A model generated the notes under the pieces. That model was not told the origin of the DNA and made no database searches. It worked only from the letters and a program-made list of their open reading frames with translations. Of a DNA stretch of 64,000 nt, positions 1 through 13,075 are shown in pieces. This stretch comes from Kappaphycus alvarezii (Eukaryota > Rhodophyta > Florideophyceae > Gigartinales > Solieriaceae). Numbering within the stretch: position 1 is the first letter of the stretch; each line of letters begins with the position of its first letter. The stretch lies in contig NADL03000633.1 of assembly GCA_002205965.3 (NCBI GenBank), positions 496,001 to 560,000 of the forward strand, given 5' to 3'. The translations under genes were made by a program, and so were the position numbers.

Positions 1-3000
1 GAGCGGAAGCTGGTGAGGGAAAACTGGTCTAGCCTTCACCGAGGTCAACAATCTTGAAAAGTTTGTTTTGATCGGCCATCTACACTCATGAACTAACGAG
101 GAGGGACAAGAAATGCGCTGAGGTAAAAAAATTTTGTATTGAAAAAGAAGTGCTAAAAGTAGTCCTCATATGAGGACAAATGTCCTCATATGAGGACAAC
201 GGTCCAATAGACACTAGAAAATAACTAAGTAGTTAAAACGGTGACGTGGGGTTCCACTTCAAATGGAAACTATGAAGGAGAATAAAATCGCTTGCCGATT
301 ACACTGAGCTTCAAAATTCATTCAAGACAATGCAGTTTCCCTGTTAAACCACTGTGTAATACAGGACTGAAATAAAAAAAAAGAACAAGTCTCTATTACA
401 CAGCGTTATAACAGAGAAAATGTTACATTCTTACGGGAGTAAATCACCCAATCCTTTTACTTTAGCAATGCACATGCATTCGGGTGCTAACCTCAAAGAG
501 TATGCTTTGGAGTACGACTGCCAGCGCATCTTTATAACTCAGACGCACTGAATGATATTGTCAATAGAGTGGTTGTTGAGCATTACGAGTTATGAAGTAT
601 GGGACAGAAGCGTGGGGAGGATATCCAGAAATCAACTACGAATGCAGCCAGAAATCAATAGAGAAAGAGAATTGACACACAGTAAGACGGAAACGGAACG
701 GAAAACATTTACAGTAATGCAAGTGCAGTCAAGTTACTATGATACGTACATGTACTGCATATTAAAACAATTATTCAATTTTGTGTTTTATGAGTTGGTA
801 AATTAATCCAGTCTATTCAATGTGCACCTTGTTTGTTTTTCTGTACTTTTGAGCGATACGATTGTAGAATTTGCGTGTGCAGTATTATGCATTTAAGCTA
901 TACCATATGGCCGGTCACATGGCCTAATTTTCTCCCAAACAGAACTTAAATTGTACATATAAGGTGATTTTATTGGAATTTGGTTACACTCATACCAATG
1001 TCAATAAAATGCGAAGTTTCACCCATCATATTCCACTTTCTGCAGTTCTCCGCTCTTTTCTTCAATTTAATGATTTACGGTTAGTCCACAATTCTAGAAT
1101 TACCTATTCCAATTTCTGATGATCCTTTTTTCTATTGCTCTGCTCTACACCTGTTTCATGTTCTGTGGATGTACTAAACTAAAATATTTAGTTCTCTGTT
1201 ATTTACGTTTTCCGGTTTCTTTCCGCAAAATAGGGTTCCTTACTCACCTCGAATCCTAATTTCATAGTTATGGACCGGGTATATGCCAACGCTCTCCTGC
1301 TCAGTTTTCGATTCTCTTGCGATCTGTAAAATGCTTCTTGGACAGATGTAAGAAGTGACAACGAACTCTATGCAAAAAACACTAGGCGTTGGTGTGGTAC
1401 TCATGTTCAGTAGTCGAATTCAACAGGAAACAAAATTTCGAAACGTTCCTGTGGAAACATTTTGTAGTATCAAGTGTACAGTACACCTAAGATTCGCGGA
1501 AATGATATTAAAGAAAGCATTGTATGTTCTAATCTTTATGGGTTTCAGAGCAAAATTATGGTAGCTTTCTGACAGCTACTGCTAAATAGAAAAGTCTGCC
1601 AGATTCTGGTTTATCTAAGGATAATCAAGATGATGAAAAGAAGGATATCAAATTCACATCTGAATATTATGATGTAACCACAGACACATTTCATGGACGT
1701 TTTTTGGATGATACAGTCCCCTTTAATGCAATCGGTTTGTCGTAATTTAAACATAATGTACTTCAGTTAATACCAAAATGGAGAAGAAAGCGGTATCTAT
1801 ATTCACGCATGCTGAATGGATATATGCAGTGGCACTATGGCACTGTACAGCATAGTGATGGTAAGCTTATGCTTGAATCTATTCCTTTTTCGGATCTCTT
1901 TGTCTCTGATTCAGAATTTTCTATCCAACATTTTGTAATAGAAGGTTCTTTTAGTGAATTATATCCTGCACTGTCTCTTTTTAGCCTAGTTTTGTTCACA
2001 CAGGGTCACAATTCATTCTTTTCATACTACAAATGATTTCATTATATATAATTACATGATATAATCATTAAATGAACAAATGAATTCTTTCATCTTCGTT
2101 CAGATCAACCAAAAACCTCAATTCTTAGCTCTCGTATATGAAGGTTCGATTTCTTCATTCAATGATTTGTAAAATATTGAGAAGATCTCATGAAAAACAT
2201 CAAGAACACTCCCATCAAGTTTATAGACACTTCTAATGTTTCTGTTCTTACTCTGATATCAAGTTGTTGCTTATGTGCAAGGCTACATGTGTTGCATTAT
2301 TTTTACGAATAATTTATTGGAGTATTCTATTCTTGGTTTTGATTACATCTAGATATACCAATTTTGATGCTACGCTAGGCGACCAGGAAGTCAACTACAA
2401 CGAGTTTCACCTACACCTGTAATCTCTTGGTATTTAGTTTCGGCCAATTTACCCTCGAAGATATAAATTTTTTTGATCCAAAATGCAGTTTTATCAGTAT
2501 TATTTTTCTCTGCTTAACTAATAACAACGCAATACGTTCTGCATTAGCAGCGACACAGTCAGTTCATAGTTTTAATGATATATCCGGTTTTTTAATTCTA
2601 TCACCTTTTTGAAGTTGTTAAATGCCTTACAAGATTGGTTACTGTTTGCACAGAAATACTAGAAGTTGATGCTGAGAATTGTCGAAGTGCAGCTTCGAAC
2701 TGATTAGAAGCACAGATTTAATCAAGTATTTGTCCAAAGTAATTTTCGACGTATCTATCTTTTTTATATCTGGTTGAAATATTTTCTAGTGCAAAACTGA
2801 GAAAAGAGTCAAAAGTTTGATGCCTCGATCGGTTCTCGGCATTGATCGCTCTTCTGATACAGTCACTGTTCATGGATAGTCTGATCAGATTATTAGGGTA
2901 GCGTTCGAGTACATTTGTCCATGACTGTAAAGACTCTTTCTCATGTCTATCGTTCAACAGAGTACTAATGCTTTTGATAAGGAATGCTTTCGAGCTTTTG

Positions 3001-6000
3001 AAGAATACGAAGATAAATCCGACATGGAAGCCTCAGATGCAAATCCGAAACTAACTTCCATGCTTATCCTGAGTAATTCCCTCCTAATATCTCTCCTCTT
3101 AAAAGCGACAATGTTGAAATTGTATGGCCTTTGAACAGCCGGTATTTCTGACACCACTAAATATGAAAAATACAGTATTACTCATGTTGATAATGACATC
3201 TAAAGTTTTGGATTTGAATAGAGAAATACGGCTTTTTTATGACAAGCTTCGTTGATGCAACTATAATTATTCGAAGCTCATTTCAAGATGATATGAAACT
3301 GACTCTAGATTGATTTGGAAATGAGGCGTTCACATCACATAGGGCGCAAATTTTTCATATTTATGTGCTTCAGGTAACCAATAATACTGAAGAAGAGATC
3401 TTCAAATGAACTTTCCGTGTTACTCTGCGAGTGATTCCAGTTTTCTCTAGCATCATCTCGTCTCACGTTTATCATAAAATCAAGATCAATCCGAATAAAA
3501 AGCTTTGCCTCGATGGGAGTAATGATCCTAATATCTGTTGTAACGATTTGCTCTTGGCGTTTTTCTATGTTTTGTTTTAAGTCAGAATTTCCGGCGAGTC
3601 TGAGCGAAGCATATGTCTCGTACACCCATTTGATTCAAAGGACCTTTTTCACTTCTTTTTGCTCTCGCCGACAGCTTTTCACCAGCTTGCGAATTAAATG
3701 AAAAATTTCAAGTGCAGTCCGATATTTTCCTATTACGCATATTTTTGCTCCCAGTTGTAGATATTATGCGCTATTTTACAGTAAAGAAACGCGTAGACTT
3801 CCAGTTATTGCTAACAAAATTGTTTCATACGTGTTGATGGCTTGTGAGATTGCAGCAGTAAATCAGCATCTGGGAGAATCGAAGGCAACTTCGAGCTCGG
3901 AGCATTAGATCATGCTCCAAGAATTCTATGCTTTTTTTAATCAACATAGTACAAAAGAAGATCACAGATGCAATTGTGGAAAGCAAACTTATGTTGCCGT
4001 ATGATAACGTGCAATTTTCTTTAGTATGATGCACGTCTATATCGATGTTCTGTGATACAAATTTACTTGCTGTCTCCTTTTCAAATATCATTCTTTATCT
4101 TTCAACAGCTTTTTTCGCTCCAAATGCTTATTAATGTGTATATATCATGTTACTTTCTACACTGAATACCTTCAGAAAGATAGATCCATGGCTCCGGGAT
4201 CTAACAGAGACTTCACGTTCTACATGGGTCTTCATGCTCTTTGCTCTACTCCTTTTAGTTTAACTGCTCTTTTATCTATAAACCAATATTCCACTGGTCG
4301 TAAAGGATCCCCGTTTCCTGATCTCTGATCTTAATGTTCTACTAGTACATTTCTCCTCTACACTGATGTAGTCTACATAATGGGGGTTCTTCTGCCACCC
4401 GGAATCTATCCTCTACATTGTAATGGGCCCATGCTTGGTCAGAAGTTTTTTTAACCGTCTCCTGCTCCCTTGGGACACGAAAAATGATCCCTGAACAGAA
4501 ACAGTTGGGGATCAAGAAACCTCGGGTAATCATTTGAAACACAGGAGTGGTTTTCAGTATACTAATCTTTAATGAATCTATTAAGAGGGAAAGAAGGTGT
4601 CTCTTGGGATCTTTTTTTCAGTCTAAATTGTGTGGTACGGCTCAGATAAGAGGAGGTTCTATCGAAGATACTATTTTTGTTCTGAAGATGGTGTTGACTC
4701 AATTGTCGATGCAGTATAGAAGATGGATGCTCCTTCGGCTGAGAACAGCATATTCTGATTAAGGCAATCAGTAAAGTGTCCTTCGTGGATCTGGGGAGAC
4801 GTATCCAGTTATGAAGTTATGTTTAGTGCGTATTATACGGAACTGAATTCAAATGTAGATGCTGTGTCAATACAAGAGAATTTTGCGGCATGGTCGCTCA
4901 TAGGAAACGCTAAGATTGATCATCACAAAACCGCCATGTCTGCAGCTTCCAGTTATGCTAACTGGTCTAGGCTTGTTCGAAGCTCCGGAGAAATGATTTT
5001 TTAAAGTTTATTAAGTGTAAGTCAGTTCCATCTGTTGTTCGAAACCATGACAGTATGGATTCCTGTAAATATTCAAGTGCTTTGTCATTTATTTAGGCCA
5101 AGCTAAGGGTATCTTATTCTTGTGGAAACCGAAATATACAAAGAATAATCTCCTTCCTCAAGAACTTGCTGATCTAAATTCTATGCGTCAACGTAATTTC
5201 TGTGGAATTGATGGCTACTGGACATCGAAACATAATACTGGTATTTCGTTCCAGCTACTTTTAGCTCAATACGCCATCTTTTTACCAGCGAATCTAGCAT
5301 GGATCCATTAGTTAACACTAAAGTGTCAACTTCAGCATGAGTGATGTTTTATTTCCGTCACAGCACTCCTTCAAAGAAAACATTGAAACCATTGCCATAC
5401 CCGATGAAGCCCTCTCAAATGATGTTACCATCCTAATTAGGCATCGGTTCTTCGAGCTTGAATAGATTGCCCTAATATGCTTCCAAAATGCAGATGAAGG
5501 CTAGATCCAATTCTTCGCACATTGAGTGCACATTCAAGATTACAGTACTGTTCCAGTCAGCTCAGAAGTACTAAATATTCTATTCCTTGATCTATAGTTC
5601 TACATAAGCTCTCTAATTCTGACTCAGAAGTTCTGATTCGCCATCTTGTCCTGACAGGACCGTCTCAGTTAGCTATAGGCTGCAATTTTACTTCCAAATC
5701 GTATATTGTACACAGGAAATCTACCTTTGTTCTATTTATGACTAATAATAGCTTCATGGGACAATATATCTGGTCAAGTCTGAAATGCAATCATATATTC
5801 CAAAATCTTCATCCAAAATTATTAATAATTGATTGTTAATTGATTTCAGTTCCAAGACTCGGTTTGTAAGACTGAAATAAAATGAAATCCATTATTCTCT
5901 TCGAAAATACTTCGAGTATTCCTCTTGGAAAATCATCAAGCATACTTTTAACAAGTTTTCTAGACATTTATGTGTGCATTCATGTTACTATGATATAAAG

Positions 6001-6500
6001 TTGTTTGTAATTCGCAACAAATTCTTGAATGTAGCAACTTACCGGTAACTCAACAAAACTGCAGAAAATTGTCCAAGATGATGCCAAACCTCTCGACCGC
6101 TGTGTACTCGAAAGGATTATCTAGTCTCCTAGATTAGTTCATTCAACTAACCCGAATCTATTGAGCAATTTTATATTGAAGAACTGGGCTTACTTCATAT
6201 CGCTTAATCTGTTACACGTTACTAGTCTTGTTTTATAATTCCGGAAGCCTTGCTGCAGAAAGCTTTTCTCGGGTTTAAATCTGTTGTAATCCAGTTTTTA
6301 CCACCTTCCGCTGTTCTCTTGACCATCCATTCAGCATTTAAGCATAAACCGAGGGATAGCTGACCTGGATCTTTCAAATATCAAAGGACCAACTAGATTC
6401 CCTCTAGCCGCGATGACGTATTGTATTATATAAACATTAGATACTGACTTGAGACTACTCCACTTCGACGGTATACCAAAATCGTTCTCAAATCGAAACA
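1..6500. other. AT-rich decayed DNA, no gene supported
   Basis: Only short open frames of 60-96 codons occur, on both strands, with no recognisable motif, no consistent frame and many stops in any longer reading. I see no intact gene. The composition is visibly AT-rich, like the 36.6-44 kb stretch and unlike the GC-richer reverse transcriptase and DNA transposon regions. It is probably old transposon debris. The one clear local structure is the pair of palindromes at 162-197. Confidence 0.6.
162..197. repeat. Two tandem 16-base perfect palindromes
   Basis: GTCCTCATATGAGGAC occurs at 162-177 and again at 182-197, separated by four bases. Each copy is a perfect palindrome, so each could bind a dimeric protein or form a small cruciform. 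No gene lies nearby to give a role. Confidence 0.85.
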
Positions 6501-8297
6501 TGGTTGATTTGCAATATTTATCTATTATTTAATCCCGCTACTGGTGAGTCTTATGATCTTTCTCCATTAAATTTTGTCACAGTCTCCAATAATCTCTATG
6601 GATTTGATGTTCACTCTGCCGTAGAAATGATAAAAGAAAAAAATTCCTACTGTCAACGTCTTCTCAAGCGTGACACCAACTGATCCTGAAATTTTTAAAG
6701 CACAGCTTAAAGTTGAACCAGAGGGAATGCTGACTTGAATTAGGTATCAGCAATTTACCGATTTCTGTTGGGGACATCTTTGAGTATTTTTCAAACGATA
6801 CATACAAAAAAGGGCAAGTGGTTCCATACCTTGATCTATTCTGGCGGCTAAACCCTATTCCGGTATTCCCACTGTTCCCGAACAGTCTTTTCGTACCCTT
6901 AAGGTAGCTTCGAAGATCTAGTATCAGCTTTGGAGCGAGAATCTTTTGGATATATGGCTCAGCTAATCACAGGTGCTCTTGGAAAGAAGGTTACTTCTAC
7001 ACTTTAAGAACTTGAAACCAGATCCACCACATTATATTTTGACATTTCCAGTCAGAATAAAGAACTAAACAGTGATTTGAATGAAACCTTTCTGTTTGAT
7101 ATTTCCTTTCTGGATATCGTATTAATATTACCTGGCCTCTAAACAAACAGTTTTACTCAAGTCAAAATGCTTCTGTACGGGATGAAAAACGTCACATTTC
7201 CTAATGATAATGGTGACATAGAAACTTTGGAGTTGAGTAATGAGGCACGAAGATTTTCTACTTCAAACTCGGGTTACAATAAGATATCTGGATTGTATTC
7301 TTCGATCTTCGCAGCTCCCTACAGGAAGATCGGCAGTACATACTCAGTCAGTTTATAAAAAAAAGACGTACATAGCACATTGGGCTCAACGTATTCCCAT
7401 CTATGTACTTCAGAGTGCATATCACACCTGGGAAGTGATATTTGAGAGGGGTACTCTTCTTTTTTATACTCCTTGGTGTAAAGAAAATCTCACACCGTTG
7501 ATCAACTTCGTGAGAACTTTGATTCAAAGTTCGATTTTTGAACTTTTTTAATGGTTCAAGTATGTTGCGATACTTCTGATTTAGTATTGTGCGAAATGAG
7601 ATCAGATTTGTTCTATGAATGGATAAAAAAGCTGAAAGCTCTCAAAAATGTCCCAATGAAGAGTATAAAATGTAAAGAAGTATCATAGGATCTCAACACG
7701 AGAGAAAAATATAAGTTCTTCTCTACCAAACCCTCTCTTGGAATGCTTACTAGCACAATTTCTTCTTTTTGTTGTGCTCCTGCGAGTTGATTTCAGCAGC
7801 GCGTGCCTAGCTTCTATGTCTCAAATATTTTTCAAGCTGAAAATCGCTTTGAAAGAACTGGAGCTACGAGACACGAGTATCCACTACGATACTCTTAACA
7901 ACTATCAAAAATTCTCAATCTGTATTCTAAATTTTATGGATGACCGAAAACCTTTCGATAATGCAGCGATCTCAACCTTTCTGGTCAGCTGATTATTCCG
8001 ATGCATCCAAAATCTTGTCGGCATCCAGTATCTAGGTTTTAACGTATTTTTGATCGACTCATTGTCTCTATTGTAACAGGAAAGATTTCTGCAGGTGGTC
8101 AGTGAGAAAAACAACACCGAGAGAGTTTTTCCTAGGAAATGTAGCCAAATTTACCCTATATTCTCGGTTCTATAGATGTCTAATTTCCGAGAACAGAATC
8201 GCTCACTGCTCTTGTTGCACAGCATAGAAATCCCGCGCAAGCTGTACTGTGTAATTCGACATCCCTTCTCGTCTGCCTTGATCTGCTGGTGCAGTCA

Positions 8298-8416
8298 CAG
8301 GGTCATGGAAGCACAGAATCGTTTCTGTTTTCTCCTTTCCTTCTCTCTAAACCCCGTTTAGATTCACCACGCTAGAAGTGTCAGACGACGAAGTAAAATA
8401 CCCCATCATTCCCCAC
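8298..8416 (-). mobile_element. MITE of the 119-base family, copy 1
   Basis: About 119 bases starting CAGGGTCATGG and ending TCATTCCCC. It matches 11,931-12,050 in the same orientation and 59,175-59,293 inverted. The 59 kb copy has an 8-base target duplication and an empty paralogous site, so the family is mobile. The upstream 90 bases also resemble the upstream flank of the 11.9 kb copy. Confidence 0.7.
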
Positions 8417-8915
8417 TTTTTTTGTTGCACTGAAATATGTTTTAGTAGTTATGGACCTAAGGAAAAATATTCTCTCTTGCTCAGATCTTTGCAGGGCTTG
8501 ATAGTCAGTTAAGTTTTATGATGATTTATATAAACTTCTAATGAAAAAAGTTAATACTGTATGAAGACTTATGCTCTTGTGATTATCTCGCCAAATTATA
8601 ATTGCTTTGTAGATCTAAAGCAGTCGCTGCAGTTTCAGAAGCAGAAATAAAATGTCACCGCTGACTTATTAATGCGAGCGTTTGTCTAATTCTTGACATC
8701 GAAAGAAAACATTTTGTCATTGGTATGGAAGTTCTCAGAATTCCATCGCAGATTGATAATTGTTACGCCTGCAACACCTGTAAGAAAGTAAAAAAACATA
8801 AAATTTCGCTGAATTCTAGGAACATTAGTGATTGAAAAGAAGCTGAAGTCATTCACAGTGACATTTCTAGGTCCATTTTGGTCAGTTATTTGGGTTTTCA
8901 TAGTACTTTACGGTC

Positions 8916-9260
8916 ATTGTGGATGATTTTACTGGTTATATCACCGGAAACCCTAAATAACGAAAGAGTTACGTCGCTAGAGCCGTTATCAGATAGCATG
9001 CATGGATGGAACGAAAGCTCTGTTGTTTTATGAAGCGCTTAAACTCAGACGGTGGCAGCGTACGTATGTCATTGGAAAGCTACTTGGAGCATAAAGGGAT
9101 TGATTTGCACAGCTTCCCACTGTATTCACCTAAAACAAATGTTTTCGGAGATCGCACCAATTTTAACTCAGTGAAAGTGGCGAGTTAAATGCTTGTGTAT
9201 GCTGACATTCCTACCGCGTCTCGGTCTGAAGCGATTGAGCACTCAGAAGAAGTAAGGAAC
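8916..9260 (+). pseudogene. Copia integrase core fragment
   Basis: The plus-strand reading gives VDDFTGYI, then after two stops NSDGGSVRMSLESYLEHKGI and YSPKTN. This is the order of the D,D(35)E integrase core of Ty1/copia elements: Asp in VDDF, Asp in SDGG, then the GI...P..P..N segment before the catalytic Glu. The Glu segment itself is damaged (the normal NGVAER is unreadable). Integrase would insert the element's cDNA into the chromosome; this copy cannot. Confidence 0.55.
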
Positions 9261-9689
9261 AGGTTTATTTCTACTCGAAAATTTTAAAACACATGGCGTC
9301 AAAGAGCACATTGATCATGTTAGAGACTTTTGTAGTCTCCTTTGAACTATATTTCAACAAGATGCATGAAAGATGTTTGAAATCAAAATCTAACAAAGCT
9401 AGATGGTTTTTTTCTCGAAAAAAATTTGAATAAGGCGCAGACATGGGACAAAAATGAGCTTATGCTATCTCTGTGTGATGGTACTTGTATATAAACGGTT
9501 CTCCACGTTAGATAGTACAATTTTGGAGGCACTGCGTCCCTTGAGAAAATATCAAATGATGAGAATAGTCCATTGAGCAGATCTAGATCTACATATTCGT
9601 TGAAATAGATTCTGGATAATACTAATGTATTAGAAACAGATAATGGGAAAGAGCATTCAAATAATGATCTGTTCCTATACATAAAAAAT

Positions 9690-9990
9690 TGCAGTCTGTT
9701 CATACCGGTGATGAAAACAGCGAAGCTTATGAGCATGATGCAGAGATCAGTGAGTATACACCAACGGAAAGGATTGAAAATAATGAAACTGAGCAAAATG
9801 ATCTTGTTCTACGAAGGAAAGGAAAATGTTTAATCTTTGATCCCAGTTCCGCAAATTTTGTGACGAATCTCGTACAACCAACGTCTCTTGGAGACTATTT
9901 AGCTTCTTTCTCTCCAGATAAGTGAAGAAAGGCCTTAGAAGAGGAAATTGAATATGTATCACAACGAAACTGTTGAAAACTGCACTGAAT
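9690..9990 (+). pseudogene. Copia integrase-RT linker and start of RT
   Basis: An acidic linker is followed by PTSLGDYLASFSPDK, a stop, and RKALEEEIEYV. This matches the copia pattern of a proline-containing linker and then W..Am..Ei just before the reverse transcriptase fingers, with the Trp codon now a stop. The frame remains open for about 80 codons before that. It lies downstream of the integrase fragment in the same orientation. Confidence 0.5.
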
Positions 9991-10119
9991 GTCGACAAAC
10001 TTAACAGGAGACATCGTATTTTTCTTCGCGATGGCTCTAGGGACACTGCTCATACAAAATTAAACAGTCTTAACCTAAGCCTTGATAAGGATGGAAATAT
10101 TTGGGAGATTACAGCGTCT

Positions 10120-10205
10120 GTACACCATTTTGAGTCGATTGCGGTTGTCTGGAATCCTTTGAGATAGATTGAATGTATCTAAAAACCGTAAAAACACCTA
10201 AACAA
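10120..10205 (+). repeat. Non-LTR family B 3' tail
   Basis: This stretch (GAGTCGATTG...GTCTGGAA...GATAGATTGAATGTATCT) is the same 3' tail seen at 12,510-12,605 and about 51,015-51,110 behind the family B endonuclease end. It indicates a very short 5'-truncated non-LTR insertion. Confidence 0.6.
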
Positions 10206-11317
10206 TTCCTAAATAATAGCAGTGGTTGCAATACGACCACTGTGCCTGCTGGATTTGTTTCAATTTTACCCCTACCTCAAGCGATGGGTTACAGTACTAG
10301 TTGTGATGTAAAACCGTGGAAAGCATTATAAGGCACGTGTGCACAAATTTGGGCCACGAAATTAATGTTTGACTACAGTACGGGCCACGGCACGGAGGGA
10401 AACCAGCGATTTCACTACTGTAGTGGTCACTTTTTAATCAAAATATTTTATTACAGTGTTGTTTTAGGGGTTTTCAAAAATTGGCAGAGTCTATATAAAC
10501 CTCGGGCGTGGAATGTTCGGGCCTCGACCACCCCGACCAGACTAGCAACAACGATTCAAACGGCGATTACCTAGTTTGCGCCTAAACCCCCACACGTGGT
10601 AAACATCGACAAAAGTTTGTCTGGGCTGGGAGTCCTTCCAATCCGACAGGAGGTCAAAATATCTATCAGATTTGCTTTTTTGTTCTATTACAAGCGGGTT
10701 ATAACATTATCTTTTACTCTGATCCCTCTGGATAACGCCGAGTGCCGATAAACAAAAGACTTCCAGGGATCAACTTCCGTGCATCAATCCCAGTCAGCGA
10801 CATCATCTACTGGGAAAAGAAAGTGGTGACAGAGATCTGTCCGGCATCTAAAGGGACGGTGGTCCCGTACCCCGAGAAGGAATTAACCGCAGGTGCTGCG
10901 GCTCGAGCATCAAGCCTCGCAAGAAGATCGTATCCTAGGCCGACCGAAAGGAAGAACAAAGGTGAACTTCGAAGACAGAGAACAGATATCAAGGACTGGA
11001 ATCTGATTGTTGAGTCTGCATACAAAAACCTTAGCTATACCAACAGCGTGTCTAGTTTCACTTTGGAGTAAATGTTGAATTTATCAAGGACAGTCGTTGC
11101 ATTAAAAGACAAAGCTTCACAAAACGTGAACCCTTCCGAGCCGAGCAATTTGTCTACTCCACAGTACTGTACAGTCGGGGTAGGTTGTGTGTTGTATTTA
11201 ATGTTGGAACCTGTGTGTAGTACCCCATAGAGTCTCGCCGTAGACATACCCTTCTTCCCTATGTGATGTACGTAATGCACAAAAAAATGCACACGCGATA
11301 ATGAATTAGGACCAAGT
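10206..11317 (+). other. Hypothetical ORF fragment and flanks
   Basis: A TATA-like TATATAAA lies at about 10,492-10,499. A 109-codon frame follows at 10,742-11,071 without an ATG at its start. It is rich in Lys, Arg, Ala and Ser (SLARRSYPRPTERKNKGELR) and has no motif I recognise. It could be the start of a decayed element or chance. No other gene is supported between 10,206 and 11,317. Confidence 0.2.
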
Positions 11318-11930
11318 GTCTCATCACATGAAGAAAACTAAAACAACAAACTTTATGGCATCAATACAATAGCGGAGTTTAGGTTCAGGGGCCAAACTGG
11401 GTACATCTTATTCATGGAATACTGCAGATTTATACAAAAATAACCAAAAACTTTGTCAAGTCCACGCCGTATTGCAGATCAATCATAGTCATGTTATGGT
11501 GCTTTTCAGTATATGTCCTGGCTCCTTATGCGTGAAAAATAGTACATAAAGGCGGTATAACTTTTAGGGAAAATTAATTTATCCATATCCGTCGCTCAGC
11601 GGCAGGTCCCTGCTTTGCGCGGAAATGCAGCGTGCGAGAACTGGTCATATTCCGCGCCAGAATAATTCCTTCAGTAACCCTCGACAACAAAGTAAAACAA
11701 ATGAACATTTTTGCGAAATATTAAACTATTCATACTTCTACCTACATACTGTACTGTACTGTACTTTACAGCACAGCATACATAATGATTTGATAGCAGC
11801 AGTGTTTGTGGATTCTACAGCTGCCAACTCGTGATGTTTTTACTCGGTCATCTTGCATATACACGCAGTGCAAGCTGTTATGTCTACTGCGATATGCCTC
11901 CTCGCCTGCCTTGAACCGTCAATGTAGTCG

Positions 11931-12050
11931 CAGGGTCACGGAGGCGCAGGCCCGTTTTTGTTTTCTCCTTTCCTTCTCCCCAAACTCCGTTTAGATTCCC
12001 CTCGCTATAAGTGTCAGACGACGGAGTAAACCACCTTATCATTACCCCCT
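11931..12050 (-). mobile_element. MITE of the 119-base family, copy 2
   Basis: A 120-base stretch starting CAGGGTCACGGAGGC and ending TCATTACCCCC, same orientation as the 8.3 kb copy and inverted relative to the 59.2 kb copy. The 5' flank resembles the 3' end of family B non-LTR copies, so the MITE probably sits in such a copy. Confidence 0.7.
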
Positions 12051-12261
12051 TTTCACTCGCCGGGTTCGCACAGGTCACGCACTCCCAGCAAACCACTGCA
12101 TGCGGGAATCGCATATCTCAAAGGACGAGAGGCGGTAATTAGTATCCATCAAAAATAGCGCTTTTTAATTCCTTTGAACAAAACTCGGAGGAGTTGAATG
12201 GCGACTATGGGAAAACACAATTGGCCATATTTTGAGAAAGGGGGGAAATTAGGGTGTTTCA

Positions 12262-12610
12262 ATGATTGAAAAGAGGTTAGCTTGTGTTCCAAAGTGCATC
12301 AATTATTTGACACAGTTATATTCAGCATGGTGGAACCAGGAAGCGGATATGGCCTTTATCACCTTTGCATTGGAGGCATACGGAAAGGCTCGGGGTGTTT
12401 TGATAAAAAGGCGCGATGCAGCAGCCGTCATGTCCAATGCGGCCTGCTTGATGGCTGGCCTGAAGGTAGCTTTTTAGGGAGCGCAGTTCCTTCCCCATTG
12501 ATGAGTCGGTATACCCCTTTTAAGTCGATTGTGGCTGTCTGGAAAACCATGGGATAGATCGGATATATCTTCCAAGAGTAAAGCACCCAGACCCTTCCCC
12601 CTTAAAGTAC
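12262..12610 (+). mobile_element. 5'-truncated family B non-LTR element, 3' end
   Basis: The frame ending at 12,477 contains EAYGKARGVLIKRRDAAAVM followed by SNAACLMAG. It aligns with the C-terminus of the family B ORF at 25,205-25,417 (LGGWHPDAYAVLTDVARNVA onward), the segment that follows the restriction-like endonuclease of R2/R4-type non-LTR elements. The shared tail continues to about 12,605. Loss of the 5' part is usual for target-primed insertion. Confidence 0.65.
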
Positions 12611-12944
12611 AGTGCTGTACCGCACAAGACTGAATAATGCCGCACAAAAGTTATATTTTTTGCTCCTTAAATGATCATGTAAGTTGGCTCAGTTAGCTTA
12701 TCTGTTACAGCGAATGAACCACCCATATGATAGTCGCTACGAAAATCAAGCCTCGTCTCCGTAATTTCTAGCTCAACCCCACATACTATTCCTTGATCCT
12801 TGACAAAAAAAACAAGCCCCCCGTGTTGCCCCATTAATAAGATTAATGAGGAATCTTAAACACAGAGCGAGGATATACTTTAAGCTAGTATAGATCTGTT
12901 GAAGCTAGAGGAACTGTCCAACTTCCTCGGAGGTGGTCTAAAAA

Positions 12945-13075
12945 ACCACAATATAAATATAAAAGCATACAACAATACAAATAAAAACTCAAACGGTTGC
13001 AAATACAAGTGCAAATACAAGTACAACATTAAACGGGTGCCAGCAAATACGAATACAAATTCAAACATTCATACC
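12945..13075. repeat. Degenerate AATACA-type simple repeat
   Basis: Many imprecise copies of a 6-base motif such as AATACA and AAATACAAGT run through this stretch, giving Asn/Thr/Lys-rich translations on the plus strand. It is low-complexity DNA inside arm 1 of the inverted duplication and not a gene. Confidence 0.7.

Larger units (their letters stand above)
6500..10110 (+). mobile_element. Decayed Ty1/copia retrotransposon remnant
   Basis: Read with many frameshifts, the plus strand gives copia-like pieces in the expected order: a possible Gag-like stretch around 7,560-8,000, an integrase core at 8,916-9,260, and the linker plus start of reverse transcriptase at 9,690-9,990. No LTR pair was recognised. 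A MITE lies inside at about 8,298-8,416. The order of the domains is the main support. The Gag part is a weak call. Confidence 0.5.

Noticed and set aside
9383-9796. 137-codon minus-strand frame rich in Phe, Leu and Ser
   Set aside because: It lies opposite the copia linker in AT-rich DNA and has no motif; chance frame.
11745-11775. TACTG repeat, similar runs at 23,750-23,815
   Set aside because: A short simple repeat; no array, spacer or associated gene, so not CRISPR-like.
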